Shown in pieces: positions 8,321 through 17,987 of a stretch of 64,000 bases of DNA. The translations under genes and the position numbers were made by a program. The notes beneath the pieces are model-generated. The model worked only from the letters and a program-made list of their open reading frames with translations. It was not told the origin of the DNA and ran no database searches. Positions within the stretch are counted from its first letter, which is position 1. Each line of letters begins with the position of its first letter. The stretch comes from Sphingomonas melonis (GTDB taxonomy: Bacteria > Pseudomonadota > Alphaproteobacteria > Sphingomonadales > Sphingomonadaceae), in NCBI RefSeq assembly GCF_013409985.1, contig NZ_JACCBY010000001.1:930001-994000 (forward strand), in the 5' to 3' direction.

Positions 8321-10639
8321 ATGACGATGATTACGATCCTCCGCAGTCGGCGTTGGAAGGCAAGCACAACGGCGGCCTTCCTTCTTCTTACGGGAGCGTC
8401 GGATCCCGCGCCAATGAACGTCGCGGTGTCTCAGAGCGATGACGCCGCGGTGAATCGTGCCGTCGAGAAGTTGATCTCGCAGATGACGCCGGAGGAGAAG
8501 GTGGGGCAGCTCACCAATCTCTTTCTGCTGGATTACGGTACGATCAGGAAGGACCTGGAGGCGGGGATCGCGAAGGGCGATGTCGGCAACGTCCTTTTCG
8601 TGACTGATCCGGTTGTCGCCAATCGACTGCAGAACATAGCGCTTACCAAGACCCGGCTCAGAATTCCGCTTCTATTCGGGTTTGACGTGATCCACGGGCT
8701 GACCACGATCTTCCCGGTGCCGATCGGGGCGGCCGCATCCTGGGATCCCTCGCTGGTGGAGCGAAGCCAGGCGGTGGCGGCCGCGGAGGCACGTAGCGTC
8801 GGGATCGGCTGGACCTTCGCCCCCAACGTGGACATCTCGCGCGACCCCCGCTGGGGCCGGATCGTCGAGGGAGCAGGAGAGGATCCGTATCTGGGGAGCG
8901 TTATGGCGGCTGCGCAGGTGCGTGGCTTCCAGGGAGCCGCCATTGGCAATCCGAACCATGTGATTGCGGGTGCCAAGCACTTCGCCGGTTATGGTGCCTC
9001 GCTCGGCGGCCGTGACTACGATGAGGCCAACATCTCCGACGCGGACCTATGGAACGTCTACTTGCCCCCATTCAAAGCGACGGTCGACGCGGGTGTAGGA
9101 TCGATCATGAGCGCCTACATGCCGGTGAATGGCGTGCCGAGTACAGGTAGCCGTTGGCTGTTGACCGACGTTCTGAGGAAAGAATGGGGTTTCAACGGTT
9201 TCGTCGTTAGCGACAACAACGCCGTGAAGGACCTGCAGAAGCATGGCTTCGCATCCGATCTCTCCGACGCGGCCGGACGCGCACTTGGTGCAGGCGTCGA
9301 CATGGAGATGGCGACGAGCGATCCTGCTTCGCCGCGCCTCGTCGAACTGCTGGCCGCCGGCAGGATCTCAGCGCAGCGGTTGGACGACGCCGTTCGGCTC
9401 GTGCTCACCGCGAAATTTCGCATGGGTCTCTTCAAGCATCCGTACGTCGATACCGCGAAGGCGACCCGAGCGCTGGCGCGACCGGAATACCTCGTCGCTG
9501 CGCGGGTTGCGGCCGAGCGATCTGCCGTCCTCCTTCGCAACGAGGGCTCCGTGCTGCCGTTGAACGCTAAGCGCCTGAACTCAGTCGCAGTCATCGGTCC
9601 ACTCGCCGGTTCCGCTGCCGATGCCCTTGGGCCTTGGGTCTTCAAGCAGAACCATCCGCGTTCGAGCAGCATACTCGACGGCATTCGGAACAAGGTCGGC
9701 TCGCGTGTTGACGTCGTCGTCGCGCAAGGAGTCAACCTTCCGAAACGAATGCGTCCCTCTCCCTTCGTAGGTGTCGTTGGGGATCCTCACACGTCCGTCC
9801 CGAACATCGACGAGACTGCAGGAATCGCTCGCGCGGTCGAAGCGGCCCGCGCTGCCGACGTGTCCGTGCTGGTGGTTGGGGAGGGGCAGGACATGGTCGG
9901 CGAGGTTGCATCCAAGTCGTCGCTCGATCTGCCAGGCCGTCAGCAGGAACTGCTGGAAGCGGTGGTCGGCACAGGAAAGCCGGTGGTCGTCGTGCTGATG
10001 AACGGGAGGCCGCTAGATCTTCATGGGGCTAAGCCAGCGGCGATTCTTGAAGTCTGGTATCCCGGATCTGCCGCTGGCGCATCCACCGCCAATCTGCTGT
10101 TTGGAGACGCGGTACCCGGAGGAAAGCTGCCGTTCACTTGGCCTAGGAACGCCAGCCAGCTGCCATTGTACTACTCGCATCTCACCACCATGGACCCGGT
10201 CAATGCCGATCGCCGCTATTGGAACGACGCCGGAGGAGCCGTCTACCCGTTCGGGCATGGTCTAAGCTATACGACCTTCACCTTCTCGAAGACCAGAGTG
10301 GAGCCAGCCGTCATATCGCCCTCGGGGACGGTGACGGTGTCCGTCGATGTGACCAACACGGGCGAACGGATGGCCGATCAGGTTGCGCAGCTATACATCC
10401 ATCAGCGATCGGGCACGTCGGCGCGCCCGGTGCGCGAACTCAAGGGCTTCGAGAGGGTGGCGCTGAGACCTGGCGAGACCCGGACCCTGAGCTTCACTCT
10501 CGGCACCGCCGAGCTACGATACTGGAACGCCGAGAGCCATGCCTGGGTCGTCGACGAGAGCATCTTCGACGTGACGGTTGGTGGCGACTCGACGGCTTCC
10601 TTCGCCACGAGCTTCAAAGTCGGGAGCCACGGACCGTAG
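8321..10639 (+). CDS. GH3 beta-glucosidase (BglX-like), exported
   Basis: A 772-residue glycoside hydrolase family 3 enzyme, full family length. The N-terminus (KASTTAAFLLLTGASDPAPM) is a probable signal peptide. The (beta/alpha)8 domain begins at MTPEEKVGQLTNLF and carries FGFDVIHG and GRIVEGAGEDPYL. The catalytic nucleophile is Asp298 in GFVVSDNNAV. The alpha/beta sandwich domain and a C-terminal fibronectin-III-like domain (VTVSVDVTNTGERMADQVAQ) complete it. Such enzymes release glucose from the non-reducing end of beta-glucans or beta-glucosides in the periplasm. ATG 8321 is preceded by GGAGACGG. It is the first of three non-identical GH3 genes in a row, which suggests division of labour between linkages. 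Confidence 0.92.
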   Translation: MTMITILRSRRWKASTTAAFLLLTGASDPAPMNVAVSQSDDAAVNRAVEKLISQMTPEEKVGQLTNLFLLDYGTIRKDLEAGIAKGDVGNVLFVTDPVVANRLQNIALTKTRLRIPLLFGFDVIHGLTTIFPVPIGAAASWDPSLVERSQAVAAAEARSVGIGWTFAPNVDISRDPRWGRIVEGAGEDPYLGSVMAAAQVRGFQGAAIGNPNHVIAGAKHFAGYGASLGGRDYDEANISDADLWNVYLPPFKATVDAGVGSIMSAYMPVNGVPSTGSRWLLTDVLRKEWGFNGFVVSDNNAVKDLQKHGFASDLSDAAGRALGAGVDMEMATSDPASPRLVELLAAGRISAQRLDDAVRLVLTAKFRMGLFKHPYVDTAKATRALARPEYLVAARVAAERSAVLLRNEGSVLPLNAKRLNSVAVIGPLAGSAADALGPWVFKQNHPRSSSILDGIRNKVGSRVDVVVAQGVNLPKRMRPSPFVGVVGDPHTSVPNIDETAGIARAVEAARAADVSVLVVGEGQDMVGEVASKSSLDLPGRQQELLEAVVGTGKPVVVVLMNGRPLDLHGAKPAAILEVWYPGSAAGASTANLLFGDAVPGGKLPFTWPRNASQLPLYYSHLTTMDPVNADRRYWNDAGGAVYPFGHGLSYTTFTFSKTRVEPAVISPSGTVTVSVDVTNTGERMADQVAQLYIHQRSGTSARPVRELKGFERVALRPGETRTLSFTLGTAELRYWNAESHAWVVDESIFDVTVGGDSTASFATSFKVGSHGP

Positions 10640-11044
10640 CATCCAAGGCACAACGTGCCTCAGTCTCGTCTCGCATGCACATGCCTGCGGGATTCCATCG
10701 CGAAAACCATGGTTCGGCGAAGAGGCAGTTACTGCTTTTCGATCTTGGATTGTCTTGCTGGGTAGAATGGCTGCGGAAACACGTGGCGGGGGAGGGACGA
10801 ATGCACGAGCAGCGACGTGGCGCATCACCCTCCGCTTGCCGAACTGCAGGCCCTCCGAACACTGTCGTCACGTTGTGCACGACCGGTCCATCGGTTTGCT
10901 CTCGCACCGCTTACTCTCGTCGTTTCGCCACCGTCGCGGCCGAGCGATTAGGGGTGCTTCCCACTCTCGGTGGCTTCAGGCGGCTGCACGAAGACGTCCG
11001 GCATCCCAGCGTATTGTCATATCCGATCTAGGGGCGAACTCCTA
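10640..11044. other. Intergenic region before second GH3 gene, with AACCATGGTT palindrome
   Basis: About 400 bases without a convincing gene. It is less GC-rich than its neighbours and contains the perfect palindrome AACCATGGTT (10705-10714) inside CGCGAAAACC...GGTTCGGCG, an operator-like shape. A promoter for the 11045 gene is likely here, but I cannot name its boxes. Confidence 0.4.
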
Positions 11045-13321
11045 ATGTCACACATGTCCCGGCGCACCCTGCTCAAGGGTGTCTCCGCCTCCGCAATCTC
11101 GATGTGCATGTCGCCAGCTATCGCCAAGCGCAACTACGTTGCGAGCCGTCGCATCGAAGGCCTGATCGCGAAGATGAGCATCGAGCAGAAGGCTGGTCAG
11201 CTCAGCCTCTTCACGGATCCGGTGAGGTTCGCCGGGAAGCCCGCGAACCCGGGATTGGTGTCCGAACCGCTCGATGTGTTGAAGCGGCGCATCGCTAGTG
11301 GCGAACTGACCGGTCTCTTCAACGGCCTCGGGGTCGCCGTGGGTCGCGAGCTGCAGCGCGAGGCGCTGAACGCCCCACACGGCATCCCGCTGATCTTCGG
11401 CATGGACGTCATACACGGTCTCGACACCGTCTTCCCCATACCGCTCGGAGAGGCCGCGAGTTTCGATCCGGAGCTCGCCAGGCGAACGGCCGAGGCCGCT
11501 GCGCTGGAATCGTCCGCGCGCGGCCTGCACTGGACGTTCGCCCCGATGGTGGACGTGGCGCGGGACCAGCGCTGGGGGCGCGTCGCCGAGGGAGCGGGCG
11601 AGGACACGTGGCTCGGTAGCCGTTTCGCCGTGGCCCGCGTTCGCGGTTTCCAGGGCGACGATCTCCGGGATCCAACGCGGGTCCTCGCTTGTCCGAAGCA
11701 TTTCGCGGGCTACGGCGCGGTGCAGGGCGGCATGGACTACAATACCGCGGAGCTTACCGAACGGACGCTTCGCGAGGTGCATCTTCCACCATTCAAGGCC
11801 GCATTCGACGCGGGCGCCTTGTCGACGATGTCCAGTTTCAACGACATCGACGGCGTCCCCTCCACGGGGAACAGGCATCTGTTGACGACCATCCTTCGCG
11901 ACGAATGGAAGTACACCGGCTTCGTCGTGTCCGATTGGACGGCCGACGAGGAGATGATCCTTCACGGGTATGCGGCGGACGAGGCGGACGCGGTGGTCAA
12001 GGCGATCACGGCGGGCTGCGACATCTCCATGCAGAGCAATCTGTACAACAAGCATCTCCCCCGGCTCGTACGGGAGGGGCGTGTGCCGCTGTCCGTCGTG
12101 GACGAGGCCGTCCGGCGCGTTCTCCGCGTCAAGGACGCGCTCGGCCTCTTCGACAATCCGTACAGGTCGCTCGATCCACGCCGCGAGAAGTCCGACGTCG
12201 GGCGCCGTGAGACGCTGGCGTTGGCACGCGAGGCGGCGCGGAGGTCGATCGTCCTTCTCAGGAACGAGGGCGGGTTGCTTCCCCTGGCGAAGACCGCCTC
12301 CATCGCGCTGATCGGCCCCAGCATCTCCGATAAGGCCGATCTGCCCGGTCCTTGGGCAAACGCCCCGGACCTGAAGACCCACGTGACGATCGAGGAGGGC
12401 TTCCGGGCCGCGCTGGGTCCGTCCGGCCGCCTGAAGGTGGTCGCCGGATCGGGCTACGACGAACCGCTGGCCGGTGGCATCGAAGCCGCCGTGGCGGCGG
12501 CGCGGGCCTCGGACGTGGTCGTGCTGGTTGTGGGCGAAACGTCCCAGATGTCGGGCGAGGCGCAATCCCGTGCCTACATCGGCATACCCGCGCCGCAGCA
12601 GGCTCTGGCGGAGGCGGTGGCGGCGACGGGAAAGCCGATCCTCGTCCTCCTCCGCCACGGCCGGGCCCTCGCCCTCGAAGGAGCGGTGCGCGATGCCGCG
12701 GGCGTCATGGCGACCTGGTTCCTCGGATCCCAGACCGGGCCCGCGATCGCCGACGTGGTCTTCGGCGACCACGAGCCGCAGGGCCGCCTGCCGGTGAGCT
12801 TCCCTTTGATGACCGGCCAGGAGCCCTTCTACTACAACCGCCGTACCACCGGTCGACCGCAGTTGACGGACGATGCCAGCTACAAGGCGCGGTATCGTGA
12901 GGTCGGGAACGTTCCGCTCTATCCCTTCGGACATGGCCTCGGATACTCCAAGGCCGTCTACGGTCCGACCCAGGTCGACCCGGCGACCCTCGGCTCGGGA
13001 CGCATTCGCGTCTCCGCCAAGGTCACGAACGGCGGCGGCCGTCGCCTCCACGAAGTCGTCCAGCTCTACGTGCACGACAAGGCGGCGTCGAACACCCGCC
13101 CGATACGTGAACTGCGTGGCGTCAGGCATCTCGACCTCGCGCCGGGCGAATCCGCGGTCGTCGACTTCGAACTGCTGCCGGACGATCTGGCCTTCGTCCA
13201 CGCGGATCTGCGACGCTTCGCGGAAGGCGGGTCGTTCGACGTATGGATCGCGCCCTCGTCGGAGGCCGGGACCGCGGCGACCTTCGCGCTGGCCCGCGAT
13301 ACCGTGCCCGCTGCGATCTGA
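11045..13321 (+). CDS. GH3 beta-glucosidase, second copy, with Tat-like signal
   Basis: A 758-residue GH3 enzyme. The N-terminus SRRTLLKGVSASAISM has the twin-arginine pattern, so export in folded form is likely. The catalytic barrel shows MSIEQKAGQLSLF, FGMDVIHGLDTVFPIPLG and GRVAEGAGEDTWLG. The nucleophile is Asp297 in GFVVSDWTADEE. The C-terminal fibronectin-like domain is at RIRVSAKVTNGGGRRLHEVV. It is clearly related to, but divergent from, the gene at 8321 (SDW versus SDN at the nucleophile). ATG 11045 has AGGGGCG upstream. Role inferred: beta-glucan or cello-oligosaccharide exo-hydrolysis beside the receptor at 3700. Confidence 0.92.
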   Translation: MSHMSRRTLLKGVSASAISMCMSPAIAKRNYVASRRIEGLIAKMSIEQKAGQLSLFTDPVRFAGKPANPGLVSEPLDVLKRRIASGELTGLFNGLGVAVGRELQREALNAPHGIPLIFGMDVIHGLDTVFPIPLGEAASFDPELARRTAEAAALESSARGLHWTFAPMVDVARDQRWGRVAEGAGEDTWLGSRFAVARVRGFQGDDLRDPTRVLACPKHFAGYGAVQGGMDYNTAELTERTLREVHLPPFKAAFDAGALSTMSSFNDIDGVPSTGNRHLLTTILRDEWKYTGFVVSDWTADEEMILHGYAADEADAVVKAITAGCDISMQSNLYNKHLPRLVREGRVPLSVVDEAVRRVLRVKDALGLFDNPYRSLDPRREKSDVGRRETLALAREAARRSIVLLRNEGGLLPLAKTASIALIGPSISDKADLPGPWANAPDLKTHVTIEEGFRAALGPSGRLKVVAGSGYDEPLAGGIEAAVAAARASDVVVLVVGETSQMSGEAQSRAYIGIPAPQQALAEAVAATGKPILVLLRHGRALALEGAVRDAAGVMATWFLGSQTGPAIADVVFGDHEPQGRLPVSFPLMTGQEPFYYNRRTTGRPQLTDDASYKARYREVGNVPLYPFGHGLGYSKAVYGPTQVDPATLGSGRIRVSAKVTNGGGRRLHEVVQLYVHDKAASNTRPIRELRGVRHLDLAPGESAVVDFELLPDDLAFVHADLRRFAEGGSFDVWIAPSSEAGTAATFALARDTVPAAI

Positions 13322-13404
13322 GCCTGCTGCGGACCGTCCGCGGTCGGGAACGGGCTGTGGAACGTCGGTCGATCCAATTTGGAAGCGATGCTGGAGAGAA
13401 CGAG

Positions 13405-15762
13405 ATGAAGTTGACCCGTCGTTCGATGATGGCGTCGTCGGCCGTGGTGCTTGCGAGGCCGGCCCTTGGACAGGAGCGACCTGCCTACCGCGATCCCCGA
13501 GCGCCCGTAGCGCTTCGTGTACGTGATGTTCTGAGCCGGATGACACTCGAGGAGAAGGCGGCGCAGCTGCGCTGCATCTGGTTCGAGAAGGGCAAGATCC
13601 TGGACGCCAGGACCAGTGCGTTCTCGCCGGAGAAGGCCGCCGTGGAGATGCCCCACGGCATCGGCCAGATCGGCCGGCCGTCCGATACGGCGGGAACTCC
13701 GAGATTCACCGCCTCCGCCTTCCGCGAGCCCGCCGACGCGATCAGGTTCATCAACGATGCGCAGCGCTATGCGATCGAGCGGACCCGTCTGGGCATTCCG
13801 CTCCTGTTCCACGAGGAGGCCGCACACGGTTTGGCGGTCAAGGGAGCGACGAGCTTCCCGATCCCGCCCGCTCTCGGCAGCACGTGGGACCCGGCGCTGA
13901 TGGAACACGTCTTCACGTACGTGTCGCGACAGGCTCGCGCCCGTGGCGCGACCGTCGTGCTTGCGCCGGTTCTCGATCTGCTGCGCGACCCGCGGTGGGG
14001 CCGGTCGGAGGAGTTCTACGGGGAGGATCCGTACCTCGTCGGTCAGTTCGGCACCGCCGCGGTGCGTGGACTGCAAGGGCCCACCCGCCCGATCGCCGCG
14101 GACCGCGTATTCGCGACGCTGAAGCACTTCATCCACGGCACCCCTTTGAACGGCGTCAACATCGGTCCTTCCGACATGTCGGAGCGGATGCTGCGCGCGA
14201 GCTTCCTTCCTCCCTTCGCCAAGGCGATCAGGGAGGGGCATGCCGCGATCATCATGCCGTCCTACAACGAGGTCGGCGGCGTGCCGTCACATGCGAACGA
14301 GCATCTTCTGCAGGAGATCGGGCGAAAGCTGCTCGGCTTCGAGGGGGCCTACTTCAGCGACTACGGAGGCGTCGAGGAGATCTCCGGTCTTCATCACATG
14401 GGACGGGACAAGGACGACGCCGCCGTGCTGGCGATGCGTGCGGGCGTGGACGCGAATCTTCCGGAAGGCGACGCCTACCGTAACCTCCCCGCGCTGGTCC
14501 AGGCCGGACGCATCCCCATCGAGGCGGTCGATGCGGCGGTCGGCCGCATACTGGCGCTGAAGTTCGAGGCCGGCCTTTTCGAGCACCCCTACGTCGACGA
14601 ACGACGCGCCGCCCGCGTCCTTGCGGATCCCGCCGGACCGGCGCTCGCTCGGGCGGTGGCGCAGAGGGCCATCGTCCTTCTCAAGAATGACGGCGTTCTG
14701 CCGCTGGATCCGAACCGCGCGATGAAGCTGGCGGTAATAGGCCCCAACTCCGTCGACGCCCACCTGGGGGGATATGCGGGTCTGCCCGACAGGGCGGTGG
14801 GCGTCCTCGAGGGGATCAAGGCCGCCACAGGCGGACGCATCACGATCGAGCAGGCTGACGGGACTTGGATCACGCAGCGCGACGACCGCGGAAGGCCGCT
14901 TGCCGGTCAGCAGGTCCACAGGGTGCCTGAGGGCGGCAACGATGCGCGCATCGGCGAGGCGGCGGCCTTGGCCGCCCGATCGGACGTGGTGCTCCTCGTC
15001 GTCGGCGACAACGAGGAGGTCACCCGGGAGACGACGAGCGCCTTTGCGCCTGGCGATCGCAACTCCATCTCGCTGTTCGGTGATCAGGACAAGCTGGTGG
15101 ATGCGGTGCTCGCCGCCGGAAAGCCGGTCGTCGCTCTGCTGCTGAACGGCAGACCGCTGGCCGTGACGAAACTGGCGGACAAGGCGAACGCCCTTCTCGA
15201 GGGATGGTACCTCGGCGAACAGGGCGGCAACGCCGTGGCGGACGTCTTGTTCGGCAAGATCAATCCCGGCGGCAAGCTGACGGTCTCGATGCCACGAACG
15301 GTCGGGGACTTTCCCGTCTACTACGATCGTCAGCCCTCCTCGTTCAAGAACCCGTACATTGAGGGCAAGATCGAGCCTCTGTTTCCTTTCGGCTACGGAC
15401 TGAGCTACACGACCTTCGAGGTGTCGGCCCCCCGCCTGGCAGCGTCCTCCATCGCGGTCGGGGAGACCGCGAGAGTTGAAGTCGACGTGGCGAACACGGG
15501 CAGGATCGCGGGCGACGAGGTCGTCCAACTGTACATCAGGGATGACGTGAGCTCGGTTCCGCGACCGGTGCTCGAACTTCGCGGCTTCCAACGGGTCGGT
15601 CTGAAGCCAGGCGAGAGAAAGACGGTGGCGTTCGAACTCGCGCCGGACGATCTCGCCTTCTGGGACATAGCGATGAGGTTCGTCGTCGAGCCGGGTACAT
15701 TCACGATCTCGGCGGGATCGAGTTCGGCGTCCCTGAAGTCGATCAGCCTTACGGTTGCGTGA
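13405..15762 (+). CDS. GH3 glycosidase, third copy (SDY type), exported
   Basis: A 785-residue GH3 enzyme with a twin-arginine-like leader (LTRRSMMASSAVVLARPALG). The barrel includes MTLEEKAAQLRCIWF, IPLLFHEEAAHG and DPRWGRSEEFYGEDPYL. The nucleophile is Asp319 in GAYFSDYGGVEEI. The HEEAAHG and SDYGG motifs place it in a different GH3 branch from its two neighbours, closer to exo-glucosidases/xylosidases of the BglX/XyI3 type. It ends with a fibronectin-like domain (ARVEVDVANTGRIAGDEVVQ). The start ATG 13405 follows GGAGAG. The branch difference suggests another linkage or a xylose-bearing substrate; this is inference. Confidence 0.9.
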   Translation: MKLTRRSMMASSAVVLARPALGQERPAYRDPRAPVALRVRDVLSRMTLEEKAAQLRCIWFEKGKILDARTSAFSPEKAAVEMPHGIGQIGRPSDTAGTPRFTASAFREPADAIRFINDAQRYAIERTRLGIPLLFHEEAAHGLAVKGATSFPIPPALGSTWDPALMEHVFTYVSRQARARGATVVLAPVLDLLRDPRWGRSEEFYGEDPYLVGQFGTAAVRGLQGPTRPIAADRVFATLKHFIHGTPLNGVNIGPSDMSERMLRASFLPPFAKAIREGHAAIIMPSYNEVGGVPSHANEHLLQEIGRKLLGFEGAYFSDYGGVEEISGLHHMGRDKDDAAVLAMRAGVDANLPEGDAYRNLPALVQAGRIPIEAVDAAVGRILALKFEAGLFEHPYVDERRAARVLADPAGPALARAVAQRAIVLLKNDGVLPLDPNRAMKLAVIGPNSVDAHLGGYAGLPDRAVGVLEGIKAATGGRITIEQADGTWITQRDDRGRPLAGQQVHRVPEGGNDARIGEAAALAARSDVVLLVVGDNEEVTRETTSAFAPGDRNSISLFGDQDKLVDAVLAAGKPVVALLLNGRPLAVTKLADKANALLEGWYLGEQGGNAVADVLFGKINPGGKLTVSMPRTVGDFPVYYDRQPSSFKNPYIEGKIEPLFPFGYGLSYTTFEVSAPRLAASSIAVGETARVEVDVANTGRIAGDEVVQLYIRDDVSSVPRPVLELRGFQRVGLKPGERKTVAFELAPDDLAFWDIAMRFVVEPGTFTISAGSSSASLKSISLTVA

Positions 15763-15816
15763 TGCGCGACGCGTTCCACCATTCCGCCACGGTCCGGCGC
15801 TCCAGGGAGATTGAGG

Positions 15817-17220
15817 ATGATCACGCGACGCAAGCTGGTGGGGGCGGCCGGTGCCGGAGCCGCCCTCGGTCTGGCAGGACCGGTGCTTTCTGCACCGACG
15901 AGGTTCGACTTTCCCAAGGCGTTCCGCTGGGGGTGTTCGACCGCGGCGTATCAGATCGAGGGCGCGGCTAGGGAGGATGGCCGCGGCGAATCGATCTGGG
16001 ACGTGTATGCCCGGACTCCGGGCAAGGTGAAGAACGGCGACACCGGAGACGTCTCCTGCGACGGCTACCATCGGTATCGGGAGGATGCGCAGCTCATCCG
16101 CGACCTAGGTGCCGGGGCCTACCGGCTCTCCATCGCCTGGCCGCGGATATTTCCCGAAGGCAAGGGGACGATCAATCAGAAGGGGCTGGATCACTACAGC
16201 CGCGTGATCGACGATCTGCTCGAGAAGGGCATCGAGCCACATGTGACCCTGTTCCACTGGGACCTTCCAACGGCGCTCCGGAATGGATGGCGGGCTCGGG
16301 ACACCGCGATGGCGTTCGCAGATTACGCGGCGGTGGTTGCCCGCACGTATTCGGATCGCGTCGGCCACTTCATGACGGTCAACGAGATCCAGTCCTTCAT
16401 AGACAACGGCTACGGCGCCGGCACCCATGCGCCAGGCATGCAGCTCGGCACCGCGGAACTCAATCAGGCCCGCCACCATGCGTTGCTGGCGCATGGGCTG
16501 GGCGTCCGTGCGATCCGTGCGAACGCCCGTCGCCCGGTTCAGGTCGGCTGGGCGGAGAACGTCGTCACTCCGGTGCCCGTGGTCGAGACGCCCGAACATG
16601 TCGTCGCGGCGCAGAAGGCACTCCGCAGACTGAATGCGACCATCACTGGTGCCATCCTCACCGGGCGATACGCGGCGGATATGAACATGCCACCCGTCGT
16701 TGCCGCGGGCGACATGGCGATCATCTCCAGCCCGATCGATTTCGTCGCTCTCAACGTCTATTCGCCGATCTACGTGAGATCCGCGCCCGAGGTCGCGGAG
16801 GGCTACGCCATCGTTCCACGGCCGCTAGGCTTTCCCACCATGGGATTGGATTGGCTGACCGTGGGGCCCGAGGCCGCCTACTGGGCCGCTCGTCACGTCA
16901 GCGAGGTCTGGAAGCCCAGGAGCCTCTTCATCTCGGAGAATGGATGCCCGGGCGCCGACACCCTCGTCGACGGACGGGTGGAGGACACCGACCGCATCAT
17001 GTTCCTGCGGGCGTATCTTTCAAACGTACAGCGCGCCGTCGCGGAGGGGTATCCGCTGCACGGCTACTTCGTCTGGAGCCTTCTGGACAACTTCGAGTGG
17101 TCGGAGGGCTACACGAAGCGCTTCGGGATCCACTACGTGGACTATGCGACGCAGCGACGGATACCGAAGCGCAGCGCGCAGTGGTATCGAGAACTTATCC
17201 GACGCGGAACGCTGGTCTGA
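15817..17220 (+). CDS. GH1 beta-glucosidase, Tat-exported
   Basis: A 467-residue glycoside hydrolase family 1 enzyme. TRRKLVGAAGAGAALGLAG is a twin-arginine-type leader ending near LSAPTRF. Family landmarks follow: FRWGCSTAAYQIEGA, LFHWDLPTAL, the acid/base Glu190 in TVNEIQSF, and the nucleophile Glu374 in FISENG. The acid/base motif is NEI where most GH1 enzymes have NEP, an uncommon change next to the catalytic residue. GH1 enzymes are often cytoplasmic, so an exported form fits a periplasmic degradation scheme with the three GH3 enzymes. A TTG at 15811 is an alternative start. Only 47 bp separate it from sapC. Confidence 0.92.
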   Translation: MITRRKLVGAAGAGAALGLAGPVLSAPTRFDFPKAFRWGCSTAAYQIEGAAREDGRGESIWDVYARTPGKVKNGDTGDVSCDGYHRYREDAQLIRDLGAGAYRLSIAWPRIFPEGKGTINQKGLDHYSRVIDDLLEKGIEPHVTLFHWDLPTALRNGWRARDTAMAFADYAAVVARTYSDRVGHFMTVNEIQSFIDNGYGAGTHAPGMQLGTAELNQARHHALLAHGLGVRAIRANARRPVQVGWAENVVTPVPVVETPEHVVAAQKALRRLNATITGAILTGRYAADMNMPPVVAAGDMAIISSPIDFVALNVYSPIYVRSAPEVAEGYAIVPRPLGFPTMGLDWLTVGPEAAYWAARHVSEVWKPRSLFISENGCPGADTLVDGRVEDTDRIMFLRAYLSNVQRAVAEGYPLHGYFVWSLLDNFEWSEGYTKRFGIHYVDYATQRRIPKRSAQWYRELIRRGTLV

Positions 17221-17267
17221 TCGGCGAGGCTGCGAAGGAGCAGCCGTTCGGCAGGAAGATAGAAGAC

Positions 17268-17987
17268 GTGGTCAATCAGGTGTTGCTGAACAACCTCGAT
17301 CACGCGGAGTTGCGGGTCGCCCTCGAGCACGGTCGCGCGTTCGGCGACTTTTCGAACCAGATGGAGATCTATCCCACGGAGATCGAGGAGGCCGCACGCG
17401 AGTTTCCGATCGTGATCCGGAAATCGCCGGACGATGGTAGCTACGCCACCGTCGTACTGCTCGGCTTCGACGAGTCCGAGAACCTGTTCTTCGAAGGGGA
17501 TCGCTGGATCTCCCGCTACGTCCCCGCGGTACAGCAACGAGGACCATTCTCGATCGGAATGTCTCGCGGTCCCGATGGCGAGGATGCGGAACCCATGATC
17601 CACATCGATCTCGATGATCGGCGCGTGCGAAGCGATTGCGGCAAGGAGATCTTCCGCTCGCACGGGGGCAACTCGACCTATCTCGAGGGGATCGCCGATC
17701 TCCTAAGGACCCTTTACGTCGGCATGAGATCCGCGCCCGCATTGTTCGAAGCCTGGGATAGGGAGGGACTGATCGAGCCCGTGACCTTGGACGTCGAGGT
17801 GGAGGAGGGGCGGCGCTTCCAGGTTCCGGACTGCCACGCGGTCCGGGCCGAGCGGCTTGCTCAACTCGACGGCCAGGCCCTCGAGCGGCTTAATCGATCC
17901 GGGCATCTCGCACCCGCCTTCTTCGCGGCATCGTCGTTGCGGAACGTCGCCCGTCTGATCGATCTCAAGCTTCGGCGGGATGCGTGA
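17268..17987 (+). CDS. SapC-family protein
   Basis: A 239-residue SapC-like protein. The conserved start VLLNNLDHAELRVALEHGRA, the block FPIVIRKSPDDGSYATVVLL, and the GFDESENLFFEGDRWISRYV segment are typical. I chose GTG 17268 because family members begin a few residues before VLLNN and an AGGA lies 11 nt upstream. Its stop overlaps the GTG of the halogenase gene (GTGA), so the two are co-translated. SapC was first linked to S-layer or peptide export, but in TonB-receptor sugar loci of sphingomonads and Caulobacter it accompanies cupin and flavin-halogenase genes with no proven function. Confidence 0.82.
   Translation: MVNQVLLNNLDHAELRVALEHGRAFGDFSNQMEIYPTEIEEAAREFPIVIRKSPDDGSYATVVLLGFDESENLFFEGDRWISRYVPAVQQRGPFSIGMSRGPDGEDAEPMIHIDLDDRRVRSDCGKEIFRSHGGNSTYLEGIADLLRTLYVGMRSAPALFEAWDREGLIEPVTLDVEVEEGRRFQVPDCHAVRAERLAQLDGQALERLNRSGHLAPAFFAASSLRNVARLIDLKLRRDA

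Noticed and set aside
11048..13546. 832-codon minus-strand frame opposite the second GH3 gene
   Set aside because: Antisense of a clear GH3 enzyme, low-complexity translation, no ribosome site.
15753..15790. TTACGGTTG after the third GH3 gene as a further ECF promoter
   Set aside because: The first box is similar, but no TGTCTA-like box occurs 14 nt downstream.
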